This document shows positions 9,207 through 16,478 of a stretch of 64,000 nucleotides of DNA, piece after piece. A model generated the notes under the pieces. The model was given only the letters and a program-made list of their open reading frames with translations. It was not told the DNA's origin and ran no database searches. The translations under genes were made by a program, and so were the position numbers. This DNA is from an uncultured Candidatus Melainabacteria bacterium (lineage in GTDB: Bacteria; Cyanobacteriota; Vampirovibrionia; Gastranaerophilales; Gastranaerophilaceae). Position 1 is the first letter of the stretch. The number at the start of each line of letters is the position of its first letter. The stretch spans positions 1-64,000 of the forward strand of contig CAKVGS010000008.1 in the NCBI GenBank assembly GCA_934747335.1, read 5' to 3'.

Positions 9207-9806
9207 ATGGATACACAAGCATTGTTCAAAATAGGCTATGGTCTTTATGTGCTTACAGCAAGAGATGAAAAAGACAACGGGTGTATTATTAATACAGTTA
9301 TGCAGGTAACTTCCAATCCTTTGCAAGTTGCAATTGCTATTAACAAAAGAAACTACACAAACGAAATGATTCAAAAAACACGCAAGTTTAATCTTTCAAT
9401 CCTTTCAGAAAAAGCTGATTTCAGTATTTATGAACATTTCGGCTACAAATCAGGACGTGATACAGACAAATTTGCAACATTTTGTAATACAAAAAGAAGC
9501 CCGAATGGTCTTTTGTATATAACCAAAGGTACAAATGCTTATATGTCGGCTTATGTTCAACACGAAATGGATTTAGGTACTCATTCATTGTTTATTGGTC
9601 AACTTGTTGCAATAGAGAATTTAAATGATGATAAATCCGCGACTTATGATTATTATCAAAACAATGTTAAGCCAAAAACTGAAAACACCGTGAAAAAAGG
9701 TTGGCGTTGTAAAATTTGCGGTTATATTTATGAAGGCGATGAATTACCTGTTGACTATATCTGCCCTATTTGCAAGCATGGTGCGGTAGATTTTGAAAAG
9801 TTATAA
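9207..9806 (+). CDS. hrb: Flavin reductase-like/rubredoxin fusion (high-molecular-weight rubredoxin type)
   Basis: 199 residues. About 1-145 is an FMN-binding split-barrel flavin reductase domain (INTVMQVTSNPLQVAIAINKRNYT, and FGYKSGRDTDKF). About 152-199 is a rubredoxin with CKICGYIYEGDE and CPICKHG. In clostridia and other anaerobes such fusions pass electrons from NAD(P)H to flavo-diiron proteins that remove O2 or NO, which fits the nearby rubrerythrin. AAAGGAGAG gives a strong ribosome site. It ends just before the tandem peptide region. Confidence 0.9.
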   Translation: MDTQALFKIGYGLYVLTARDEKDNGCIINTVMQVTSNPLQVAIAINKRNYTNEMIQKTRKFNLSILSEKADFSIYEHFGYKSGRDTDKFATFCNTKRSPNGLLYITKGTNAYMSAYVQHEMDLGTHSLFIGQLVAIENLNDDKSATYDYYQNNVKPKTENTVKKGWRCKICGYIYEGDELPVDYICPICKHGAVDFEKL

Positions 9807-9817
9807 ACGAAAATGTA

Positions 9818-9846
9818 TTGATAAATTAAACGTTGTTTGATACAAT
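9818..9846 (+). promoter_or_regulatory. Sigma-70-type promoter of micropeptide copy 1
   Basis: TTGATA, a 17-base spacer, TACAAT. The predicted start near 9853 leaves a leader of about 68 nt before the peptide ATG at 9921. Confidence 0.75.
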
Positions 9847-9867
9847 AGAACACATACTTTGAAAAAA

Positions 9868-10037
9868 GAATACAGGCTAAAGATTTTGACACATTTTGAC
9901 TATCACGAAAGGAGGTTAAAATGATAGTTGAAATCAATGCACAAGAACTATTACTAATACTAGCAATAGTTCTTTCATTCAAAGTCCTTTAATCGGGACT
10001 GCGGGTAAGGGTATCTGCATTACCCTTGCCTGTATTC
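9868..10037 (+). other. Long-range RNA pairing elements, copy 1
   Basis: GAATACAGGC (9868-9877) is exactly complementary to GCCTGTATTC (10028-10037). The A-run before the first arm also matches the T-run after the second. In the transcript this could close the whole unit into one stem whose 3' arm is followed by a U-rich tail. The same pair exists in copy 2 (10175-10184 with 10335-10344). Confidence 0.65.
9921..9992 (+). CDS. 23-residue hydrophobic micropeptide, copy 1 (type I toxin-like)
   Basis: The frame reads MIVEINAQELLLILAIVLSF then KVL. It has a short acidic head, a ~14-residue hydrophobic core able to span a membrane, and a Lys near the C-terminus. AAAGGAGG lies 6 nt before the ATG. 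TTTTGACTATCA (9894-9905) can pair along 12 bp (two wobbles) with TGATAGTTGAAA (9922-9933), so the U and G of the start codon fall in the stem and the ribosome site in the 16-nt loop. Size, composition and tandem arrangement resemble Ibs/Ldr-type toxins, but no antisense RNA has been shown. It could instead be a small regulatory membrane peptide. Confidence 0.6.
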   Translation: MIVEINAQELLLILAIVLSFKVL

Positions 10038-10071
10038 TTATTTTAACTTATTTTAAAATTTTTTCAAGATG

Positions 10072-10113
10072 ATGAAAACAGAAAACTTAAACAAGAATCT
10101 CTACATTTTCTAA
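10072..10113 (+). pseudogene. Decayed duplicate of the UDG gene start
   Basis: After copy 1 a 13-codon frame MKTENLNKNLYIF parallels the true UDG beginning (MKTEELNKLKQEC) and then stops. It is best read as the leftover 5' end of UDG from the tandem duplication. Confidence 0.7.
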
Positions 10114-10124
10114 TAATGATAAAT

Positions 10125-10153
10125 TTGGAACATTAAACTTTATCTGATACAAT
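10125..10153 (+). promoter_or_regulatory. Promoter of micropeptide copy 2
   Basis: TTGGAA, a 17-base spacer, TACAAT. The geometry and -10 box match copy 1, with a weaker -35. It may also drive the UDG gene by read-through. Confidence 0.65.
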
Positions 10154-10227
10154 AGAACACATACATTGAAAATAGAATACAGGCTAAAGATTTTGACACA
10201 TTTTGACTATCACGAAAGGAGGTTAAA

Positions 10228-10299
10228 ATGATAGTTGAAATTAGCGAAAGAGAATTAGCATTACTAATAATACTAATTCTCATACTTAAAGTCCTTTAA
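10228..10299 (+). CDS. 23-residue hydrophobic micropeptide, copy 2 (type I toxin-like)
   Basis: The frame reads MIVEISERELALLIILILIL then KVL, so it shares MIVEI at the start and KVL at the end with copy 1. The middle has diverged between chemically similar hydrophobic residues, which suggests selection for a membrane-spanning peptide rather than chance. The ribosome site and start hairpin are identical (arms 10201-10212 and 10229-10240), and the reading-frame length is preserved. It ends 88 bp before the UDG start. No function is proven. Confidence 0.6.
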   Translation: MIVEISERELALLIILILILKVL

Positions 10300-10386
10300 T
10301 TAGGGCTACGGGTTTGGGTGTTTACGCCACCCTTGCCTGTATTCTTATTTTAACTTATTTTAAAATTTTTTCAAGATGAGGGAAGC

Positions 10387-10971
10387 ATGAAAACAGAAGA
10401 ATTAAACAAACTTAAACAAGAATGTCTAAATTGTAAAAAATGCGTTTTGGGTGATACCAGAATAAATGTTGTTTTTTCAGACGGAAATCCTGAAACAGCA
10501 AAAGCTATTTTAATTGGCGAAGCTCCTGGGGAAAATGAAGATAAAACAGGCACACCATTTGTCGGAAGAGCGGGCAAATTACTTAACGAATTTTTAGAAA
10601 AAGCAGGAATCTCGAGAGAAAAAGATTTGTATATTATAAATACCGTAAAATGCAGACCGCCTAAAAATAGAGTTCCATCTGATGAAGAGAAGATGCTTTG
10701 CGAAGAGTATTTATTAAAACAAATAGAAATCATTAACCCGGAAATTATGATTTTTTGCGGGGCTACGGCTTTGAAATCTTTTTACGATAAAAAAGTTGCG
10801 ATTTCAAAAATCCGCGGAGAAGTTTTAGAAATTGAAATTGGCGGAAAAGTTCGCAAATGCATTCCAATATTCCATCCTTCTTATTTATTAAGATATCATT
10901 CTTTGGATGAAGGAAGTCCAAGATATTATATGCTTGAAGATTTGAAAAAAATTAAAAATTTAATTAAATAA
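10387..10971 (+). CDS. udg: Family 4 uracil-DNA glycosylase
   Basis: 194 residues. The motif GEAPGENEDKTGTPFVGRAG (about 39-58) is the family-4 catalytic/uracil pocket, and HPSYLLR near 160 is motif 2. Four Cys (16 and 19 in CLNCKKC, one in VKCRPP and one in MLCEEY) match the [4Fe-4S] ligands of this family. It removes uracil arising from cytosine deamination, starting base-excision repair. Its promoter seems to be shared with, or located beyond, the micropeptide unit, which may make its expression depend on that locus. It ends at a strong terminator. Confidence 0.92.
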   Translation: MKTEELNKLKQECLNCKKCVLGDTRINVVFSDGNPETAKAILIGEAPGENEDKTGTPFVGRAGKLLNEFLEKAGISREKDLYIINTVKCRPPKNRVPSDEEKMLCEEYLLKQIEIINPEIMIFCGATALKSFYDKKVAISKIRGEVLEIEIGGKVRKCIPIFHPSYLLRYHSLDEGSPRYYMLEDLKKIKNLIK

Positions 10972-11006
10972 AAAACTGGGGTTCGATTATCGAGCCCCAG
11001 TTTTTT
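10971..11006. terminator. Bidirectional terminator (UDG / dehydrogenase)
   Basis: AAAAACTGGGG and CCCCAGTTTTTT flank a loop containing TTCGATTATCGA. T-runs occur on both strands between the convergent genes. Confidence 0.9.
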
Positions 11007-11970
11007 AAGCAATTTTTATATATGCTTTAAAAATTTTGTTAGCGATTGTATCATCAAAAGCCTGTTGGATTTTATCAAGCGGATAAACCGTCGTAAGATT
11101 TTTTACATTGACTTTGCCCGTCGTCAAAAGTGTATATGAATCTTTTAAATCAGCAGGAGATGGGGAATAGCTTCCCATAACTGTTAATTCTTTGTAATAA
11201 ATTTCGTTATTCGGATAACCGTTACTTAAAGGTGTGCTTGAAAATACAAGAATTTTTCCGCCCATACGCACAGCTTTAAAAGCAGTATCTATTGCTTTAT
11301 CCGCGCCTGATGTCATAAATACCGCATCGACTTCGTTTTTAAAATCAAACGGTTCAATTCCCATTTTTTTTGCAAGCTCTATTCTTTCAGGAATTAAGTC
11401 ACATCCGTAAACTTTGTAACCCATTGCTTTTAAGCCTTCACCCATTAATAGACCGATTGAACCAAGTCCGACAACAAGCGCGGTGTCACCTTCTTGAAGA
11501 TTGCAACGTTTAATAGCTCGAATGCAACAACCAAGAGGTTCATAAAAAGAAATTTCTTCTTCGGACAAGTTTTCAGGTACTATATATGCAACATTTTGCA
11601 AATGTTCTTCTGAAACATAAACTAATTCGCTAAAGCCACCGGGGAAAATATTTGTTTTTTTGAAATGTTCACACATTGAAACATTGCCGTGTTTGCAATA
11701 ATTGCATTCCCCACACGGTATGTGGTGTGAAGTAACAATTTTATCGCCAATTTTGAAATTTGTTGAAGAATTTATATCTACTATTTGAGCAACAATTTCG
11801 TGACCTAAAACGGCACCATCGTGAACTATTTTGTGTTTAAATTTTACAATGTCAGAACCGCAAAGCCCGCAACCTAAAACTCTTACAATAGCTCCTTTAC
11901 GCCCGTTTAATTGTTCATCTTTCATTTCTTTTATAATAATTTTATCTTGAAACACTTGTGCTGTTTTCAT
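11005..11970 (-). CDS. Zinc-dependent medium-chain dehydrogenase (sorbitol/threonine DH-like)
   Basis: 321 residues of the MDR superfamily. GCGLCGSD (about 33-40) and GHE hold the catalytic zinc ligands. CGECNYCKHGNVSMC (about 84-98) is the four-Cys structural zinc lobe. LGSIGLLMGEGLK (about 166) is the Rossmann glycine motif for NAD(P). Overall it is nearest in style to polyol or threonine dehydrogenases, but the substrate cannot be read from sequence. It is slightly short for the family. Its neighbour upstream, the SpoIID-like gene, has an unrelated role. Confidence 0.85.
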   Translation of the reverse strand: MKTAQVFQDKIIIKEMKDEQLNGRKGAIVRVLGCGLCGSDIVKFKHKIVHDGAVLGHEIVAQIVDINSSTNFKIGDKIVTSHHIPCGECNYCKHGNVSMCEHFKKTNIFPGGFSELVYVSEEHLQNVAYIVPENLSEEEISFYEPLGCCIRAIKRCNLQEGDTALVVGLGSIGLLMGEGLKAMGYKVYGCDLIPERIELAKKMGIEPFDFKNEVDAVFMTSGADKAIDTAFKAVRMGGKILVFSSTPLSNGYPNNEIYYKELTVMGSYSPSPADLKDSYTLLTTGKVNVKNLTTVYPLDKIQQAFDDTIANKIFKAYIKIA

Positions 11971-11992
11971 ATTTTTGCCTCACCTGTAATCT

Positions 11993-12880
11993 TTAATATT
12001 CATTTCTGACTTTTGCAAATTTTGTGTTTGCATAAAAATATTTTAAAATTTGGTATCCGTTATAACCGCGTTTCGCAAGGTTATTTGCGCCGTATTGACT
12101 CATTCCGACTCCGTGTCCGTTTTTTTTAACCCCATCGTCATAAGAAGGAACTGATTTCAAAAATGGCAAATCTTTTGACCAAACTTGACCGCCCGTGTTG
12201 GTTCTACCGCCTGCCGAAGCCGAATAATATGCAGAAATAATTTTGCCTTGACAAACAAGTACGATACCTGCAGTTTCGGTTACTGCATCATTTGTGTTTG
12301 ATTTTTCGGCACTGGCTCCGCCGTAAGCTTGGTCTTCAGGAGTGTCTTTCAGGTCATAACCGTATTTCGCACGTTTCCCTTTGTTGGCTATTGCGTAACT
12401 TCTTGCTGCGATAGCTTGTGCTTTGTGTGCTTCGTGTTCCCAACTTGATGGCATTTCTGAAGGTACTACGCCTTGAAGATATTTTTCAAGTGGAATGTCA
12501 TTAATAACAGTTAAGCCAAGACCATCGTTTATAACTTTGAAGTGACCTCTGTACCATTTGCGTTTTACACTTACAAAACCGTTAGGCTCAGGTTTTATAA
12601 TGATTTTGTTTGCGTTCATTTTTTTCCATTCGCCATCAACTTTTATTGCGATAACGCCTCTATAAGGTTTGAGTTCGTATCCTTTCATTTTGTCCATAAT
12701 AAAAAGAAGTTTGTTTGTATCGCAATTAATAACTTCTGCTTTTGTAGAAGCGCCTAAAAAAGTTTTGTTGACGTGGGTTTGAAGTCCTATTTTTATTGCA
12801 AAACAAGGACTACACAAAAATATAAATGTAATAAATAGTGCAAAGGCTCTTCTAATCCCCATAACATTTATATTATACAT
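11993..12880 (-). CDS. SpoIID/LytB-domain exported protein
   Basis: 295 residues. A signal peptide (about 8-28, RRAFALFITFIFLCSPCFA) follows a short N-extension, and a second ATG at residue 7 (12862) may be the real start. The SpoIID domain shows IPLEKYLQGVVPSEMPSSW, AQAIAARSYA, the SAGGRT block and the terminal GHGVGMSQYGA motif. In Bacillus, SpoIID is a lytic transglycosylase of denuded peptidoglycan; in non-sporing bacteria such as this the domain is linked to wall remodelling. Periplasmic. Confidence 0.88.
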   Translation of the reverse strand: MYNINVMGIRRAFALFITFIFLCSPCFAIKIGLQTHVNKTFLGASTKAEVINCDTNKLLFIMDKMKGYELKPYRGVIAIKVDGEWKKMNANKIIIKPEPNGFVSVKRKWYRGHFKVINDGLGLTVINDIPLEKYLQGVVPSEMPSSWEHEAHKAQAIAARSYAIANKGKRAKYGYDLKDTPEDQAYGGASAEKSNTNDAVTETAGIVLVCQGKIISAYYSASAGGRTNTGGQVWSKDLPFLKSVPSYDDGVKKNGHGVGMSQYGANNLAKRGYNGYQILKYFYANTKFAKVRNEY

Positions 12881-13018
12881 CGCGCAAGATTTTATTTACA
12901 ATATTAGCGAAAACGTTTTTTAAGTGTAAAAACACTTTTGTAAAATCTAAAGCAACTGTCCGCTAATAAAAACCCATCCGCATCTGTAAAGCTCAGCAAA
13001 GCTTCGCTAACAGCTGCG

Positions 13019-13042
13019 ACCTCCCTAACTATGGAGGTTTTT
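13019..13042 (+). other. Short hairpin with T-run
   Basis: ACCTCC and GGAGGT around an 8-base loop, followed by TTTTT on the plus strand. No plus-strand gene ends upstream, so its use as a terminator is doubtful; it may be part of an interspersed repeat. Confidence 0.35.
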
Positions 13043-13049
13043 GCTCTCT

Positions 13050-13568
13050 TTATTTTTCGGAATTACAACCACAGCAAGAACTGTTGTCAAAGTTTGCTTT
13101 ATTTTTTACACAGAGCAAACATTTTTCTTGCATTTTGCCTTGTGCTAAATATTTATGGAAACTCTTAACCCATTTTGGCTCTTTACAGCTGCATTTTTGC
13201 ATAAAGGATAAGTATTTTATAAATTTTTCAAACACATCGTCCGGCATGGAAAATTCCATTTGTTCTGCGCATTTATCAATACTTGAATCTTCAATTAAAA
13301 GCACTTCCGATAAAAATTTTGCAATGGTTTTGTGACGCAAAATTTTTTCTTCCGCTGTTTGAACACCTTTTTCTGTTATTTTTATATTGCAGTATGGTTT
13401 GTATTCAATATAACCGCGGTTTGCAAGATTTTTTACAGCCTCAGAAGTTGATGCTCCGCCAATTTTCATCTTGTCAGCAACATCTTTAACTTTAATTGTT
13501 TCTTTTTCATTAATCAAGTCATAGATTGCAAGCAGATATTTTTCTAAACTTCCCGTTAACTCTTTCAT
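13050..13568 (-). CDS. DtxR/MntR-family metal-responsive repressor, Cys-rich tail
   Basis: 172 residues. An N-terminal winged helix (SLEKYLLAIYDLINEK... VKDVADKMKIGGASTSEAVKNLANRGYIEY) is followed by the dimerisation/metal domain with RHKTIAKFL and a CAEQMEF block. DtxR-family proteins sense Fe2+ or Mn2+. The C-terminus is unusual: CSCKEPKW, CLLC and CCGCN contribute seven Cys that could bind additional metal or a cluster. No operator was recognised upstream. It is transcribed alone. Confidence 0.85.
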   Translation of the reverse strand: MKELTGSLEKYLLAIYDLINEKETIKVKDVADKMKIGGASTSEAVKNLANRGYIEYKPYCNIKITEKGVQTAEEKILRHKTIAKFLSEVLLIEDSSIDKCAEQMEFSMPDDVFEKFIKYLSFMQKCSCKEPKWVKSFHKYLAQGKMQEKCLLCVKNKANFDNSSCCGCNSEK

Positions 13569-13698
13569 GCGAACTCCTAGTTTATTTTTAGCATGAAGAT
13601 GTGAGAATTCAAAGGATTTTATGACGTCTGAAAAAAAATATTTTTTATACTATTATATAGATGGAATGTTGTTTTTTACAACTTAGAAAGGACGAGAT

Positions 13699-14409
13699 AT
13701 GTTATTAGGTGTAAATATAGATCACGTTGCGACTTTAAGAAATGCAAGAGGCGGAATTGATCCTGATCCGATTACTGCTGCAAGAATTTGTAAGGAGTGT
13801 GGTGTAGCTTCTATTACTACTCACTTGAGAGAAGACAGACGTCACATCAAAGATGCTGATGTAGAAGCGATTAGAATGCTTCCCAGAGTTCGTTTGAATT
13901 TAGAAATGGCAATGACAAAGGAAATGCAAGAAATTGCATTGAGATTAAGACCTCATGCGGTTTGTATTGTTCCTGAAAAAAGACAAGAACTTACAACAGA
14001 AGGTGGTTTGGATGTTGCGGGTCAACTTAATTGGGCGATAGAATTTACAAAACCGCTTTTAGAAAAAAATATTGAGGTAAGCTTCTTTATTGATCCTGAC
14101 GTACACCAAATTTCTGCGGTATCAAAAACAGGTGCACCGTTTATAGAGCTTCATACAGGCAGATATTCGGAGGTTTTTGGAACGGAAGAAGAAGCAAATG
14201 CGTTTGAAGATTTAAAAGGTGCTGCAATTTTTGCTCAAAACTTCGGATTGAAGGTAAATGCAGGACACGGCTTGAACTACCAAAATGTTGGAAGAATGCA
14301 TGAAATTCCTAACTTGCAAGAGCTTAATATTGGACACTCAATTATTGCTCGTTCAATTTTTGTTGGCTTAGAACAAGCCGTTAAAGAAATGAAGGCTTTG
14401 GTTGAATAA
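13699..14409 (+). CDS. pdxJ: Pyridoxine 5'-phosphate synthase
   Basis: 236 residues, the normal PdxJ length. Signature blocks are LGVNIDHVATLRNARGG at the start, ITTHLREDRRHI (about 40) and the glycine-rich HTGRYSE and NAGHGLN loops. The enzyme joins 3-amino-1-hydroxyacetone phosphate and deoxyxylulose 5-phosphate to make PNP, the vitamin B6 precursor. AGAAAGGACGAG precedes the ATG. The gene downstream, a zinc-ribbon-like protein, may share the transcript. Confidence 0.96.
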   Translation: MLLGVNIDHVATLRNARGGIDPDPITAARICKECGVASITTHLREDRRHIKDADVEAIRMLPRVRLNLEMAMTKEMQEIALRLRPHAVCIVPEKRQELTTEGGLDVAGQLNWAIEFTKPLLEKNIEVSFFIDPDVHQISAVSKTGAPFIELHTGRYSEVFGTEEEANAFEDLKGAAIFAQNFGLKVNAGHGLNYQNVGRMHEIPNLQELNIGHSIIARSIFVGLEQAVKEMKALVE

Positions 14410-14454
14410 GCCATATCTCTCCAAGGGGGAGGGTATTTAAAAAAAGAGGTAATT

Positions 14455-14769
14455 ATGAGAACAAAAGAAGAAGTTGTTCAAGAAATGCAACAGGTAGTAG
14501 AGCAAATGCGCTTGGACGATATAGAAGAAAATCCTGATTGTGAGAATGAGTTTTTTACTTGCGATGCTTGTGGCGGTACAAAATCGTTAGCAGGTTCTGT
14601 TCAATACGGACATTACAGACTTTGTAACGATTGTGTTTTGTTTGCAGAAGTCGGCTTTGAACTCGGACAAATTAAGGATATTGAAGAACTTATTGCAGCA
14701 ATGGATGACAAAAGGCTTGAAGCTGATTGTGAGTTTTTGAAGCAAGAAGAAAAAAGATTAGAGAATTAG
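14455..14769 (+). CDS. Small putative zinc-binding protein
   Basis: 104 acidic residues. FFTCDACGGTKSLAG and RLCNDCVLF (about 33-62) give a CxxC-x19-CxxC arrangement suited to one zinc ion. Flanking regions are helical and Glu-rich. I do not recognise the family. It lies 45 bp after pdxJ on the same strand and is followed by an inverted-repeat element, so it probably ends the pdxJ transcript. Confidence 0.65.
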   Translation: MRTKEEVVQEMQQVVEQMRLDDIEENPDCENEFFTCDACGGTKSLAGSVQYGHYRLCNDCVLFAEVGFELGQIKDIEELIAAMDDKRLEADCEFLKQEEKRLEN

Positions 14770-14775
14770 TGAAAT

Positions 14776-14882
14776 GTTAATGGTGCAAAAAATTGCACCC
14801 TACTTTTTCTTAATAAAATACGTTCAATTATGAATATATTTTTCTTTGGTAATTGTAGGGTGCAATTTTTTGCACCATTAAC
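14776..14882. repeat. MITE-like element, GGTGCAA family, complete
   Basis: A 107-bp element with perfect 28-bp terminal inverted repeats (14776-14803 and 14855-14882; core GGTGCAAAAAATTGCACC). Each arm is itself a hairpin. A related complete copy lies at 21892-21991, and single arms lie at 31453-31480 and 49158-49185. The AT-rich interior shares AAAATACGTTCAAT with the 21.9-kb copy. No coding capacity. Confidence 0.85.
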
Positions 14883-14947
14883 TTATTTTTTCAACATAAT
14901 ATATATAATTTCATAAATCTTTTTCAATTTTCTCTGCGAGCAAGCTG

Positions 14948-15000
14948 AAAGCAAAACAACAATATTATTAATAATTTCTTCATTGGAATTGTTTTGCTTT
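14948..15000. repeat. Inverted repeat in intergenic gap
   Basis: AAAGCAAAACAA (14948-14959) and its exact complement TTGTTTTGCTTT (14989-15000). Apart from this, the adjacent hairpin repeats and a likely promoter for the next gene, nothing else is visible in the 14770-15165 gap. Confidence 0.5.
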
Positions 15001-15021
15001 AAATTTGAATTTTATGCATTT

Positions 15022-15052
15022 GTCGTGTTGGATGAAAATTTTCTAACACGAC
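15022..15052. repeat. Intergenic hairpin repeat, GTCGTGTT family
   Basis: GTCGTGTT and AACACGAC as 8-bp arms. Relatives are at 31605-31635, 34044-34073 and, as a half-site, 33768-33780. Confidence 0.7.
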
Positions 15053-15165
15053 GTACGATTAAAAACTATATTAACAAAGTTTAAGCTTATTTAAACTAAC
15101 ATAATGCTGTAATAAATTTTTATAGTACAATATGGCATGATAATATAAAGGAAAGAGGCGTCGAA

Positions 15166-15429
15166 ATGAAAATAGCAAAAATTAATTGTACAAACCCTAA
15201 TTGTAATGTAAACACAAAAGCAAAATTGTATAACACTCCGAATTTGTTGAGTGCTGTATCAGTTAGATTAAAAAAATCCAAAGGGGATAGTTTTACAAGA
15301 ATGGATAAAATTGCGAAAGATATTCTTGAACATCAAAAAATCAGTGCTGCAGAAGAAGATGAATTTTTTAGTTTGCCGAAATTTAAACAGGATCAGCACT
15401 TGTTATTTGCTAAATATAAAATAAAATAA
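15166..15429 (+). CDS. Small hypothetical protein (MKI..I start)
   Basis: 87 residues beginning MKIAKINCTNPNCNVNTKAK, with a basic, helical remainder. The N-terminus shares the MKI..I opening of other unknowns in this window, though a clear F[KRQE][GAS] follow-up is lacking. A good ribosome site (AAAGAGG) and a strong terminator directly after the stop indicate a real, monocistronic gene. Function unknown. Confidence 0.65.
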   Translation: MKIAKINCTNPNCNVNTKAKLYNTPNLLSAVSVRLKKSKGDSFTRMDKIAKDILEHQKISAAEEDEFFSLPKFKQDQHLLFAKYKIK

Positions 15430-15433
15430 AACT

Positions 15434-15467
15434 AACGGTTGGACAAAATGTTCAACCGTTTTTTTTT
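15434..15467 (+). terminator. Rho-independent terminator
   Basis: An AACGGTTG / CAACCGTT stem with an 11-base loop and eight Ts, directly after the 87-residue gene. Confidence 0.9.
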
Positions 15468-15588
15468 ATAAAAAAAATTCTTCATTTTCTCTTTTTGTAG
15501 TAAAATATTGTTGTAAATTTAGGGGGTAGGAGAAGTAGGTAGTATATGTACTCTCAAAATCTCTTTATATTTAGAAAGGAAAACTATC

Positions 15589-16425
15589 ATGTGGGAATAT
15601 TCGGAGAAGGTTCTTGACCATTACAGACACCCAAGAAATGTCGGAAAAATAGATGACGCTGATTTAATTGGTGAAGCCGGCTCATTAGCTTGTGGTGATT
15701 CTTTGAAATTATATATAAAACTTGACGGCAATGTTATAAAAGATGCTAAGTTTCAAACATTTGGATGCGGTTCAGCAGTCGCATCTTCAAGTGTTTTGAC
15801 AGAAATGATTATCGGAAAAACAATAGATGAAGCGGCTAAAATCACAAACAAAGATATTGCAGATGAATTAGACGGACTTCCTCAAGAAAAAATGCACTGT
15901 TCCGTGATGGGACACGAAGCATTGGAAGATGCTTTGAAAAAATATTACGGAAAAGACAATGAAGAGTGGGAAGATTTAGCAGGCAATACTCATACAGGCG
16001 ATAAAGTTGTTTGTACTTGTTTCAATGTTACTGAAAGCCAAATTTGGGAAGCAATTAAAGTTAACGGCTTGAAAACAGTAGAAGAAGTTACAAACTATAC
16101 AAAAGCAGGTGGCGCTTGCGGACGTTGTCGCGGTGTGATTAAGGATATGATTGATACTTATCTTAAAAAAGAAGGTAAAGCACTGGTATTAACTGCAACT
16201 CAAAAGATTTTGAAGATTAGTAAAGTCATTGAACAACAGATTTCACCTGAACTTCAGAAGGATGGAGGAGATATTGAACTTATTGATATCGACGGTAATA
16301 CTGTTAAGGTAAAATTGTCAGGCATGTGTAGCGGTTGCAAAAACGCCAGTATGACAATTAAAGGTTTTGTAGAATCAGTTTTGAGAGATAAGGTTGATCC
16401 GGCAATTGTGGTTGAGCAAGTTTAG
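15589..16425 (+). CDS. nifU: NifU-type Fe-S cluster scaffold, three domains
   Basis: 278 residues. An IscU-like domain (1-125) has the three cluster Cys C35, C60 and C104. A BFD-like [2Fe-2S] domain (about 138-190) has C142, C144, C177 and C180. A C-terminal Nfu domain (about 203-278) has CSGC at 247-250. This is the full nitrogenase-type NifU architecture, also found in many anaerobes without nitrogenase, where it builds clusters for general use with NifS. The matching nifS follows after one small gene. A strong AAAGGA ribosome site is present. Confidence 0.95.
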   Translation: MWEYSEKVLDHYRHPRNVGKIDDADLIGEAGSLACGDSLKLYIKLDGNVIKDAKFQTFGCGSAVASSSVLTEMIIGKTIDEAAKITNKDIADELDGLPQEKMHCSVMGHEALEDALKKYYGKDNEEWEDLAGNTHTGDKVVCTCFNVTESQIWEAIKVNGLKTVEEVTNYTKAGGACGRCRGVIKDMIDTYLKKEGKALVLTATQKILKISKVIEQQISPELQKDGGDIELIDIDGNTVKVKLSGMCSGCKNASMTIKGFVESVLRDKVDPAIVVEQV

Positions 16426-16442
16426 TGGAACAAATGTAGTAG

Positions 16443-16461
16443 GTTGGGCTTTCAGCCCAAC
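16443..16461. repeat. Intergenic hairpin repeat, GTTGGGC-TTTCA-GCCCAAC
   Basis: Identical to the 19 bases at 2508-2526. It lies 17 bp after the nifU stop inside what should be the nif operon, where it could affect mRNA stability. Confidence 0.75.
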
Positions 16462-16478
16462 GAAGTTAAAGGAGAATC

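Larger units (their letters stand above)
9812..10421 (+). repeat. Tandem duplication of a ~307-bp unit (micropeptide plus UDG start)
   Basis: Two direct copies, roughly 9812-10113 and 10114-10421. Each has a promoter, a GAATACAGGC element, an identical 42-nt initiation region, a 23-codon hydrophobic reading frame, a G-rich hairpin and the complement GCCTGTATTC. The first copy ends in a decayed copy of the start of the UDG gene and the second runs into the real UDG gene, showing that the duplication took in the gene's 5' end. The two ATGs are 307 bp apart. Confidence 0.9.

Noticed and set aside
13019..13042. Terminator for a plus-strand gene
   Set aside because: No plus-strand gene ends upstream; it is kept only as a weak hairpin feature.
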